A DNA stretch of 64,000 bases from Bradyrhizobium sp. Rc3b. GTDB taxonomy: Bacteria; Pseudomonadota; Alphaproteobacteria; Rhizobiales; Xanthobacteraceae. Every line of letters begins with the position of its first letter. Position 1 is the stretch's first letter. The DNA lies in NCBI RefSeq assembly GCF_900114915.1, contig NZ_FOUS01000005.1:350723-414722 (forward strand). Direction: 5' to 3'. Positions 38,810 through 46,778 of the stretch are shown here, piece after piece. The translations under genes and the position numbers were made by a program. The notes beneath the pieces are model-generated. The model saw nothing but the letters and a program-made list of their open reading frames with translations, was not told the origin of the DNA and did not search any database.

Positions 38810-40016
38810 CCAGGAAGGCGTCGGCACCTGCCTCGCGCGAGGCCGCCTCGTCCTCGCCGCGGCCGGACACCCCGATGATCGGGATCTGAGCCAGCGGGGC
38901 CTCCATGGTGCGGATCCGCCTGATGGCCTCGACGCCGTCGATGCCCGGCAGCACCATATCCATCAGCACCGCATCGAACGCGCCTTGCGCCAGCCGGCCG
39001 ACGGCGTCCTCGCCGCGCCCGATAAACTCGGCATGATGGCCGAGCTCAGTCAGAATCGTGTTGAGCACAACACGGCCGAACGGATTGTCCTCGACACTAA
39101 GGACGCGCAGCGCCGCGGCCACATCCGCCTCGGCTTCGCCCTTCGCCTTGCGGGATTTGCGCGGTCCCGCCGCATCGAGCGACACCGTCAGCGTGAAGGT
39201 GGCGCCACCGCCGCGGCGTGGGGCCACGGTGATGTCGCCGCCCATCGCGCGCGCCAACTGCTTGACCGAGGACAGGCCCAAGCCGGCGCCGCCGAAGCGC
39301 GAGGCGATGGTGACATTGGCCTGGGTGAACGGGCGGAACAGCCGCTTGATTTCGGCCATGGTCAGCCCGATGCCGCTGTCGGACACCGCGAAGGCGACGC
39401 CGACCCTGCCCTTCTCTTTTGGCTTGCCCTTCGCTTTGCCTTTGGCTGGACGCCAGGGCGCGACCTCGAGTGCCACGCCGCCCTGGTCGGTGAACTTCAC
39501 GGCATTGTCGATCAGGTTCTCGAGCGCGGCGCGCAGGCGGACGGGATCGCCGACCACGAGGCCGGGGAGCTTGTCGGAGATCTCGACCTGGGCCTGGAGA
39601 CCCTTGGCGGCGGCGCGGCCGGCCAGCGAATCCCCGGCGCTGCGGGCGAGCGTGCGCAGATCGAACAGGTCCTGCCGCAGCGTACTTCCGCCCTTTCCGG
39701 CCCCCTTGCCGGTTCGGGCGGCATCCACGAACAGCGTGGCAAGGCTCGCCAGATGCTCGGCGCCGGCCTTGATGGTGTCGGCCCAGCGCCGTTCCCGCTC
39801 GCCGAGATCGGAGGTCGCGAGCAGGTCACTGATCGCCAGAATGCCGGTCAGGGGGGTGCGGACCTCATGGGCAAAGGCGGCGAGCGCCGCCTGGACCACG
39901 TCCGGGGCGACCGCCTTGGTGCTGCGCTTGCGCAACCCGCCGGCCGTCCCGGACCGCTTCCGAGGCGGTCGCCTGGACGTCCGCGTGGTGCGCGCTGGGC
40001 GCGTTTTCGCCGCCAT
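38736..40016 (-). CDS. Soluble hybrid histidine kinase with receiver domain
   Basis: 426 residues. A basic, Arg/Pro-rich tail (about 1-35) precedes a HisKA domain with AFAHEVRTPLTGI. The HATPase domain (about 100-300) has N box NLIDNAVKF, G1 DSGIGLT and G2 GGAGLGLSS, and a C-terminal receiver (about 315-426) has the Asp in AVLMDMVLPGIDG. There is no membrane segment or recognised sensor domain. ATG at 40016 has AGGGGA 3-4 nt upstream. Its target and stimulus are unknown; its 3' end lies antisense to yihY. Confidence 0.9.
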   Translation of the reverse strand: MAAKTRPARTTRTSRRPPRKRSGTAGGLRKRSTKAVAPDVVQAALAAFAHEVRTPLTGILAISDLLATSDLGERERRWADTIKAGAEHLASLATLFVDAARTGKGAGKGGSTLRQDLFDLRTLARSAGDSLAGRAAAKGLQAQVEISDKLPGLVVGDPVRLRAALENLIDNAVKFTDQGGVALEVAPWRPAKGKAKGKPKEKGRVGVAFAVSDSGIGLTMAEIKRLFRPFTQANVTIASRFGGAGLGLSSVKQLARAMGGDITVAPRRGGGATFTLTVSLDAAGPRKSRKAKGEAEADVAAALRVLSVEDNPFGRVVLNTILTELGHHAEFIGRGEDAVGRLAQGAFDAVLMDMVLPGIDGVEAIRRIRTMEAPLAQIPIIGVSGRGEDEAASREAGADAFLVKPVSPRALATALLEATRREEAAT

Positions 40017-40120
40017 AAATCCCCTTCGAAGTGTCCCCTTCGAACCCCGGGCTGTCGGCCAAGCATGGCACGGCGGAACCCCCGGAGTCACGGCGGCGTT
40101 TGGCTAACCCCCAGAGAAAC

Positions 40121-40996
40121 TTAATCTAATCCCACCAGCTGACGGATGCCGGCAGGCGTGATGCCGGCCGCGCGCAAGGCGCGCAGACCGGTCGAGCGGC
40201 TCGATTTCGACAGCTTCCGCCCCTCGCCGTCGCCAATCAGCCGGTGATGGCGGTAGGCGGGTTCGGGCAGGCCGAGCAGGACCTGGAGCAGGCGGTGGAC
40301 GGCGGTGGCGTGAAACAGGTCCTGGCCACGCACGATCTCGCTGACGCCCTGGAGCGCGTCATCGACGACGACGGACAGGTGGTAGCTGGTCGGCGTCTCC
40401 TTGCGCGCCAGGATGACGTCACCCCAAGCCTCGGGCCGCGCCGGGACGGTGGCGTGCTCGCCATCGGGCCCCTCGCCCAGCTCATTCCAGGTCAGGCCGG
40501 CGACGCGCCGACAGGCGGCCGCCATGTCGAGCCGCAGCGCGTAGGGCGCGCTTGAAGCGATCAGGCGCGCCCGCGCGTCGGCAGGCAGTGATTTGGACTC
40601 GCCGGGATAAAGCGGCGCGCCGTCGGGATCACGCGGCCACGGGCCATCCGCCTCGCGCGCGGAGACGAGCTTTGCGATCTCGGCGCGGCTTTCGAAGGCG
40701 GGATAGATGAGCCCAAGCGCCGACAGCTTGTCCAGCGCGGCGCGATAATAAGCGAGATGCTCCGACTGCCGCCGCACCGGCGTCTCCCAGTTGATCCCGA
40801 GCCAGGCCAGATCCTCGTAGATCGCCGCCTCGAATTCCGGCCGGCAGCGCGTTGCATCGATGTCCTCGATCCGCAGCAACAAGCGGCCGCCAGTCTCGCG
40901 CGCGCGGTCGAAATTCAGCAGTGCGGAATAGGCGTGGCCGAGATGGAGGTGGCCGTTCGGGCTCGGGGCGAATCGGAAAACGGGTGGTGCCATCAT
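40121..40996 (-). CDS. gluQ: Glutamyl-Q tRNA(Asp) synthetase
   Basis: 291 residues, a GluRS catalytic core without the anticodon-binding domain. FAPSPNGHLHLGHAYSAL (HIGH motif as HLGH) and KLSKSSRS (KMSKS motif) are present. It attaches glutamate to queuosine in tRNA-Asp. The length fits GluQ, not full GluRS. ATG at 40996 is chosen; a longer frame into the adjacent repeat is probably false. Confidence 0.93.
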   Translation of the reverse strand: MMAPPVFRFAPSPNGHLHLGHAYSALLNFDRARETGGRLLLRIEDIDATRCRPEFEAAIYEDLAWLGINWETPVRRQSEHLAYYRAALDKLSALGLIYPAFESRAEIAKLVSAREADGPWPRDPDGAPLYPGESKSLPADARARLIASSAPYALRLDMAAACRRVAGLTWNELGEGPDGEHATVPARPEAWGDVILARKETPTSYHLSVVVDDALQGVSEIVRGQDLFHATAVHRLLQVLLGLPEPAYRHHRLIGDGEGRKLSKSSRSTGLRALRAAGITPAGIRQLVGLD

Positions 40997-41004
40997 ATCA
41001 AACT

Positions 41005-41093
41005 CGTCATGGCCGGGCTCAGCCCGGCCATCCATCTTCCAAGTACTCTGTTACGATAGGAGATGGATGCGCGGGTCAAGCCCGCGCATGACG
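41005..41093. repeat. Palindromic repeat, CGTCATGGCCGGGCT family
   Basis: CGTCATGGCCGGGCTCAGCC at the left and GGTCAAGCCCGCGCATGACG at the right, with inner ATCCATCTTCC / GGAGATGGAT pairing. It lies between the divergent gluQ and alkA genes, so their promoters must lie inside or beside it. Confidence 0.8.
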
Positions 41094-41115
41094 TCGAAGA
41101 GAGCTTGCCAATCGC

Positions 41116-41769
41116 ATGACCATCCATCTCGAAACCCAATCCGATCTCGAAGAGGCCGTCCAAGCGCTGATCAAGCGCGATCCCCGTCTCAAACCCGTGT
41201 TCGAGATCGCAGGCATGCCGGCGCTGCGGCGGCGGGAGCCGGGTTTTGCGGGCCTTGCCCACATCGTCTGCGGCCAGCAGCTCTCGACCGCGAGCGCCGC
41301 GGCGATCTGGGGACGGTTGTCGGCGGCCTTCGATCCGTTCGACCATGACGCGGTGCGCCGCGCCCGCACTGACCGGTTGGGGCGGCTCGGCCTGTCGGCC
41401 GCCAAGATCAAGACGCTGAAGCATCTCGCGCGCGAGATCGGCGCGCAGCGGCTGAACCTCGACGTGCTCGCCGAGGAAGACGCCGACGCCGCGCATCACA
41501 CGCTGATCGCGCTGCCCGGCATCGGCCCCTGGACCGCGGACGTCTATCTGTTGTTCTGCCTCGGCCATGGCGATGCCTGGCCCGCCGGCGACCTCGCCGT
41601 GCAGGAGGCTATCCGCGTCGGGCTCGGCCTTCAGGCAAGGCCGACGGAAAAGCAGATGGCGCCGCTCGCCGAGCCCTGGCGTCCCCTGCGCGGCGCGGCG
41701 GCGCATTTGTGGTGGAGCTATTATCGCGCGGTGAAGAAGCGCGAGGGCGTGCTCGCCGGCTCGGGCTAA
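41116..41769 (+). CDS. DNA-3-methyladenine glycosylase II (AlkA family)
   Basis: 217 residues. The helix-hairpin-helix/GPD core reads LPGIGPWTADVYLLFCLGHGDAWPAGD, with the catalytic Asp in AGDLAVQ. It lacks an iron-sulfur Cys cluster, as AlkA enzymes do. It removes alkylated purines in base excision repair. The N-terminal part (about 1-80) is shorter than E. coli AlkA, which carries an additional domain. Confidence 0.9.
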   Translation: MTIHLETQSDLEEAVQALIKRDPRLKPVFEIAGMPALRRREPGFAGLAHIVCGQQLSTASAAAIWGRLSAAFDPFDHDAVRRARTDRLGRLGLSAAKIKTLKHLAREIGAQRLNLDVLAEEDADAAHHTLIALPGIGPWTADVYLLFCLGHGDAWPAGDLAVQEAIRVGLGLQARPTEKQMAPLAEPWRPLRGAAAHLWWSYYRAVKKREGVLAGSG

Positions 41770-41771
41770 AG

Positions 41772-41801
41772 AAACCGCTGCGCACTTTTCCGGATCATGC
41801 C
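41772..41801. repeat. Half palindromic repeat, GCATGATCCGGAAAA family
   Basis: Only one arm of the family remains: AAACCGCTGCGCACTTTTCC continuing to GGATCATGCC. The LysR stop codon starts at its last base. Compare 19885-19933 and 37441-37487. Confidence 0.7.
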
Positions 41802-42688
41802 TAGCCCCGCAGCCTCGCGCGGTCGGCCCGGGCGCATTCGGCGACGAAATCCACGACGGCGCGCACCGCCGGAAGCTCGACGAGGTCGGGATGGGCCAGC
41901 AGCCACAGGTCCGCCACGCTGGCGAGCTTTTGCGGGGCGACGCGCACGAGGTCGGGATAGCTTTCCGCGACGAAGCAGGAGAGCGCCGAGATCCCAATCC
42001 CGGCGCGAACCGCCGCCAGCATGTCCCCCTGGGAAGAGCAGCGCATCACCACCCTGGCCTGCCGGGTGACGGCGTCGCTCCAGCGCGCAAGCTGCGCATT
42101 GGACGCCTGGTCGGCGAAGCCCACGACGCTATGCTCCTTCCACTCGCCGCGCCGTTCAGGCAAGGAACGCCCCGCGGCATAATCGCGCGAGGCATAGAAC
42201 CCGGTGCCAAGGCGGCCGATCTTGCGGCCGACCAGGTTTTCCTCGCCGCTGTCGAAAGGCCGCAGCACCACGTCCGCCTCACGCCGGCGCACGCTCGCCG
42301 GAAACGGGTGGGTGATGATCTCGAGCTGGACATGATCGTGCGCACGCAGGAAGGCGGGCAGGCGCGGCATCAGCCAATGCGAGGCCAGCGTCGCGCCGAT
42401 CGAAAGCTTGACGATGCCGCGCGCCTTATGTCCTCCGGCCGCAACCGCGGTCTCGGCCCGCAGCGCCGCCGCCGCCATGGCCTCGGCGTGCTCGCGCAAT
42501 GTCCGTCCATCCGCCGTCAGCGCCAGGCCGTCGGCGGCGCGCGCCACCAACCTGGTGCCGAGCTGAGCTTCCAGCGCCGCGATCTTGCGGCTGACGGTCG
42601 GATGGCTGGTGTGCAGCCGGCGGGCGGCGGCGGTGAAGCTTCCGGTATCGGCGACCGCGACGAAGGTCTTGCAAAGATCCCAGTCCAA
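41801..42688 (-). CDS. LysR family transcriptional regulator
   Basis: 295 residues. N-terminal winged HTH (about 1-60; FVAVADTGSFTAAARRLHTSHPTVSRKIAALEAQLG) and a substrate-binding effector domain. TTG at 42688 is supported by GGGGG 6 nt upstream. It is divergent from the nitronate monooxygenase gene, the normal position for a LysR activator of the adjacent operon. Two palindromic TTCA-N4-TGAA sites lie in the shared promoter region. Effector unknown. Confidence 0.9.
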   Translation of the reverse strand: MDWDLCKTFVAVADTGSFTAAARRLHTSHPTVSRKIAALEAQLGTRLVARAADGLALTADGRTLREHAEAMAAAALRAETAVAAGGHKARGIVKLSIGATLASHWLMPRLPAFLRAHDHVQLEIITHPFPASVRRREADVVLRPFDSGEENLVGRKIGRLGTGFYASRDYAAGRSLPERRGEWKEHSVVGFADQASNAQLARWSDAVTRQARVVMRCSSQGDMLAAVRAGIGISALSCFVAESYPDLVRVAPQKLASVADLWLLAHPDLVELPAVRAVVDFVAECARADRARLRG

Positions 42689-42700
42689 TCGGCACCCCCG

Positions 42701-42734
42701 TTCATATCTGAATGGCTATCCGTTCATTATTGAA
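42701..42734. promoter_or_regulatory. Paired LysR-type operator sites
   Basis: TTCATATCTGAA (42701-42712) and TTCATTATTGAA (42723-42734) are palindromes of the form TTCA-N4-TGAA, 22 bp apart start to start. The second extends to CGTTCA-TTAT-TGAACG. They lie between the divergent lysR and nitronate monooxygenase genes, about two helical turns apart, as for a LysR tetramer. Not tested. Confidence 0.6.
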
Positions 42735-42865
42735 CGACCGGAGCGCGCCGTCCAACCTTATAGTGGGTTCAAACCCGCGACACGGGCGGCAATCGCCCGC
42801 GCGACAATCAACAGGGAAACGCCTCGTCATCCGCCCGCCGGCGGGGCCGCGTTTCCAGGGAGGAC

Positions 42866-43843
42866 ATGATGGCGCTGCCCGCTCTCTTGAAGGATTCGCT
42901 CGCGCTGCCCGTGGTGGGCTCGCCGCTCTTCATCGTCTCCGGACCAGAGCTGGTGATCGCCCAGTGCAAGGCGGGCGTCGTCGGATCCTTCCCCGCGCTC
43001 AATGCCCGTCCGGTCGCGAAGTTCGACGAATGGCTGAGCCGCATCGAGGACGAGCTCGGCCAATACAAATCGCTCAATCCGGGCAGGAAGGTCGCGCCCT
43101 ACGCGGTCAACCAGATCTGCCACGCCTCCAACGACCGCCTGATGAAAGACATGGAGACCTGCGTGAAACATCGCGTCCCCATCATCATCACCTCGCTGCG
43201 GCCGCCGGCCGAGATCGTCGAGGCCGCGCATTCCTACGGCGGGCTGGTGTTCCACGACGTCATCAACGTCAAGCATGCGCGGAAAGCGGCCGAGCACGGC
43301 GTCGACGGCCTGATCCTGGTCTGCGCGGGCGCCGGCGGGCATGCCGGAACGCTGTCGCCCTTCGCGCTGGTGCGCGAGGTCAAGCAATGGTTCAAGGGCA
43401 CGATCCTGCTGTCAGGCGCGATCAGCGACGGCTTCGGCATTGCCTCCGCGCTGACGCTGGGCGCCGACCTCGCCTATATCGGCACGCGCTTCATCGCGAC
43501 CAGGGAAGCCAACGCCGACGAAGCCTACAAGGCCGCGCTGACGCAGCATGCCGCGCACGACATCGTCTACACCAACCTGTTCACCGGCGTGCACGGCAAC
43601 TATCTCGGCCCCTCCATCGCCGCCGCGGGACTCGATCCGGGCAATCTGCCGGTGGCCGACAAGACGAAGATGAATTTCGGCTCCGGCGGCAACACGAAAT
43701 CAAAGGCCTGGCGCGACATCTGGGGTTCGGGCCAGGGCATCGGCCAGATCACCGACGCGCCGCCCGTGGCCGACCTGGTCGACCGGATGAAGGCGGAGTT
43801 CGATCAGGCCCGCCAGGATTTCCTGCTCCGCGCCAGCGCCTGA
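42866..43843 (+). CDS. Nitronate monooxygenase family flavoprotein
   Basis: 325 residues, TIM-barrel FMN enzyme of the 2-nitropropane dioxygenase/NMO family. GSPLFIVSGPELVIAQCKAGVVGSFPALNAR at the N-terminus, the phosphate-binding segment CAGAGGHAGTLSPFALV and LGADLAYIGTRFIAT match. It may oxidise a nitronate or an alpha,beta-unsaturated substrate. First gene of the LysR-divergent cluster; the solute-binding protein follows after 35 bp. Confidence 0.87.
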   Translation: MMALPALLKDSLALPVVGSPLFIVSGPELVIAQCKAGVVGSFPALNARPVAKFDEWLSRIEDELGQYKSLNPGRKVAPYAVNQICHASNDRLMKDMETCVKHRVPIIITSLRPPAEIVEAAHSYGGLVFHDVINVKHARKAAEHGVDGLILVCAGAGGHAGTLSPFALVREVKQWFKGTILLSGAISDGFGIASALTLGADLAYIGTRFIATREANADEAYKAALTQHAAHDIVYTNLFTGVHGNYLGPSIAAAGLDPGNLPVADKTKMNFGSGGNTKSKAWRDIWGSGQGIGQITDAPPVADLVDRMKAEFDQARQDFLLRASA

Positions 43844-43878
43844 CGTCTCGGACTGACAAGAAAAAACGGGAGGACACC

Positions 43879-45063
43879 ATGAAGCTCGCAGCCGCATTGA
43901 TCGGCATGTCGTTGCTGACGCTCGGCGCCGCCAGCGCCCACGCCGAGGGCAGCGCCGAGATCCGCATCGGGCAGACCCTGCCCTATAGCGGCCCGGCCTC
44001 CGGCTTCGGCGCGATCGGGCGGACACAGGAAGCGTTCTTCGAGAAGATCAATGCCGAAGGCGGCATCAGCGGCCGCAAGGTCAAGTTCATCACGCTGGAC
44101 GACGCCTATTCGCCGCCGAAGACGGTCGAGCAGACCCGCAAGCTGGTCGAGCAGGACGAGGTGCTGATGATGTTCGGCTCGCTCGGCACCGCCACCAACA
44201 GCGCCGTGCAGCGCTATCTCAACGCCAAGAAGGTGCCGCAGCTGTTCGTGCTCTCGGGCGCCACAAAATGGGCCGAGCCGCAGAAGAATCCGTGGACGAT
44301 GCCGGGGATGGCGGCCTACGAATCCGAGGGCGTGGTCTATGCCAAATACATTCTGCAGACCAAGCCCGACGCCAGGATCGCGATCCTGGCGCAGAACGAC
44401 GATTTCGGTCGCGACTATGTCGCAGGCTTCAAGCGCGCACTCGGAGCCAAGGCGGCCAGCATGATCATCGCGGAGCAGACCTACGAGACCAGCGCGCCGA
44501 CGATCAGCTCGCAGCTCTCGACCCTGAAGGCCTCGGGCGCCAACGTGCTGTTCGGCGTCGTGCTCGGAAAGTTCACCTCGCAGATGGTCAAGGGCGTGGC
44601 CGAGATCGGCTGGAAGCCCGAGCTGTTCTTCGTGCCGACCTCGGCTTCGTCGATTTCGTTCCTGGAGCCCGCCGGGCTCGACAACGCGGTCGGCCTGATC
44701 TCGTCGAGCAACCAGAAGGACACGATGGACCCGCAATGGGCCAACGATCCCGGCGTGAGGGAGTATTTTGCCTTCATGAAGCAATACATGCCGAACGCCG
44801 ACCTTTCCAACTCCAACTACGCGGCCGGCTATCACTACGCGACGCTGCTGATGACGGTGCTGAAGGCGTGCAAGGATGATGTCAGCCGCGACAACATCAT
44901 GCGCCAGGCGGCCTCGCTGAAGGAGGTGAAGCTGCCGCTGCTGCTGCCGGGAATATCGGTTACGACCGGTCCCGACGATTATCTGCCGTTCCAGCAGCTT
45001 CAGCTCCGCCGCTTCAACGGCAAGAGCTGGGTCGGCTTCGGCGACGTGCTGGACGATCGCTAG
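43879..45063 (+). CDS. ABC transporter substrate-binding protein, branched-chain amino acid type
   Basis: 394 residues. The signal peptide (about 1-22, ending AHAEG) is followed by a two-lobed periplasmic-binding domain (Peripla_BP_6; IGQTLPYSGPASGFGAIGRTQE, MMFGSLGTATNSAVQRYLN, AILAQNDDFGRDY). It would carry a small organic solute. No permease or ATPase gene is adjacent, so it must use a transporter encoded elsewhere or act as a sensor. ATG at 43879 has GGGAGG 6 nt upstream. Confidence 0.88.
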   Translation: MKLAAALIGMSLLTLGAASAHAEGSAEIRIGQTLPYSGPASGFGAIGRTQEAFFEKINAEGGISGRKVKFITLDDAYSPPKTVEQTRKLVEQDEVLMMFGSLGTATNSAVQRYLNAKKVPQLFVLSGATKWAEPQKNPWTMPGMAAYESEGVVYAKYILQTKPDARIAILAQNDDFGRDYVAGFKRALGAKAASMIIAEQTYETSAPTISSQLSTLKASGANVLFGVVLGKFTSQMVKGVAEIGWKPELFFVPTSASSISFLEPAGLDNAVGLISSSNQKDTMDPQWANDPGVREYFAFMKQYMPNADLSNSNYAAGYHYATLLMTVLKACKDDVSRDNIMRQAASLKEVKLPLLLPGISVTTGPDDYLPFQQLQLRRFNGKSWVGFGDVLDDR

Positions 45064-45085
45064 GCTCGCGCGGGAAGGACACGCC

Positions 45086-46612
45086 ATGATCATCAGCGGC
45101 GAGCGCCGGATCAGCTATGACGAGATCCAGTCACGCATCAGGCGGGCGGCGAGCGGATTCCGCGCCCTGGGCCTTGCCGAGGCCGCGCCGGTTGCGATGA
45201 TGCTGCGCAACGACTTCGCCCTGTTCGAGGTGGTTGCGGCCTCTGCCGCCCTCGGCAGCCCGGTGGTGCCGATCAACTGGCATCTCAAGGCCGAGGAGGT
45301 CCGCTACATCCTGACCGACAGCGGCGCGAAGATCCTGGTCTGCCACGCCGACCTGCTGCCGCAGATTCGTGACGGCGTGCCGGAGGACGTCCGTCTTCTT
45401 GTGGTCCAGACGCCGCCCGAACTGGCGACAACGTTCGCCGTGCCCGCCGCGCTGACGCAAATCCCCGCCGGACTGACCGATTGGGACCGCTGGCGCGACG
45501 GCCAAGTGGAAGCTCAGGAACCGCCGCGCCGGGCCGCGGCGATGATCTACACGTCGGGCACGACCGGGATGCCGAAGGGCGTGCGGCGCATGCCGATGCA
45601 GCCGGAACAGGCCGCCGCCTCCGAACGCGTCGGCGCCATCGCCTATGGCATCAAGCCACGGGACAACCAAATCGTGCTGATCAACGGGCCGATGTACCAC
45701 TCGGCGCCGCATTCCTACGGCATGATGGCGTTTCGCAATAGCTGTACCATCATCCTCCAGCCGCGGTTCGATGCGGAGGAGCTGCTGGCGCTGATCGAGC
45801 GTCACCGCGTGACGCACATCCACATGGTCCCCACCATGTTCGTGCGGCTGCTGCGGCTGCCCGAGACCGTCAGGCGCCGCTACGACCTGTCGTCGCTGCG
45901 CTTCGTCGTGCACGGCGCTGCGCCCTGCCCGCCCGAGGTGAAGAAGGCGATGATCGATTGGTGGGGGCCGGTCATCAACGAGTATTTCGGCTCGACCGAG
46001 ACCGGGATCCCGGTGTGGCACTCTGCCGAGGAGGCGCTGAAGAAGCCCGGCACCGTCGGCCGCGCCATCGAAGGCGGCATCGTCAGGATATTCCGCGACG
46101 ACGGCAGCCCGTGCAAGGCCAACGAGGTCGGCGAAATCTACATGCGTCAGACAGCGGTGCCCGATTTCGATTATCACGGCAAGGCGCAGGCGCGCGCCGA
46201 GGCCGGGCGCGACGGCCTCGTCAGCGTCGGCGACGTCGGCTATCTCGACGAGGACGGCTATCTGTTCCTGTGCGACCGCAAGCGCGACATGGTGATATCG
46301 GGTGGCGTCAACATCTATCCCGCCGAGATCGAGAACGCGCTGATCGGCATGCCCGGCGTACGCGATTGCGCCGTGTTCGGCATTCCCGACCCGGAATATG
46401 GCGAGCGGCTCTGTGCCTGCATCGAGCCCGACACCGGCGAGCAGCTCTCCGCTGCCGCAGTGCAGGCCTTTCTGCGCGAGCGGCTGGCGAACTTCAAGGT
46501 GCCGAAGGAGATCCGGTTCCTGGATGCGCTGCCCCGGGAGGCGACCGGAAAGATCTTCAAACGCAAGCTGCGCGATCCCTATTGGACCGGCCGCGGTCCG
46601 GGCGGCGCTTAA
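45086..46612 (+). CDS. AMP-dependent acyl-CoA synthetase
   Basis: 508 residues. P-loop MIYTSGTTGMPKGV, adenine motif YFGSTETG, hinge GDVGYLDEDGYLFLCDRKRDMVISGGVNIYPAEIE, and the acyl-adenylate Lys in REATGKIFKRKL near the C-terminus are all intact. It activates a carboxylic acid as its CoA thioester; chain length and substrate are unknown. ATG at 45086, 22 nt after the binding-protein stop, supports co-transcription. Confidence 0.92.
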   Translation: MIISGERRISYDEIQSRIRRAASGFRALGLAEAAPVAMMLRNDFALFEVVAASAALGSPVVPINWHLKAEEVRYILTDSGAKILVCHADLLPQIRDGVPEDVRLLVVQTPPELATTFAVPAALTQIPAGLTDWDRWRDGQVEAQEPPRRAAAMIYTSGTTGMPKGVRRMPMQPEQAAASERVGAIAYGIKPRDNQIVLINGPMYHSAPHSYGMMAFRNSCTIILQPRFDAEELLALIERHRVTHIHMVPTMFVRLLRLPETVRRRYDLSSLRFVVHGAAPCPPEVKKAMIDWWGPVINEYFGSTETGIPVWHSAEEALKKPGTVGRAIEGGIVRIFRDDGSPCKANEVGEIYMRQTAVPDFDYHGKAQARAEAGRDGLVSVGDVGYLDEDGYLFLCDRKRDMVISGGVNIYPAEIENALIGMPGVRDCAVFGIPDPEYGERLCACIEPDTGEQLSAAAVQAFLRERLANFKVPKEIRFLDALPREATGKIFKRKLRDPYWTGRGPGGA

Positions 46613-46778
46613 ACCTTCACCGGCCGGCGTCCCGCGCGCGAGTGGAGGGCCAGGCCATATTCCGCCCGAGCAGGGCTGCATGCCTGCCTCGCTCGGGTCG
46701 GCAGCTTTTTGCGGGCAAGGAAACCGTATAGCGTTCGATTCAGAGGAAACGCCGCGAAAGACGGCCAAGAGGTCGCGC

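Noticed and set aside
40997..41035. N-terminal extension of GluQ
   Set aside because: These codons lie in or beside a palindromic repeat, and the conserved FAPSPNG start begins after 40996.
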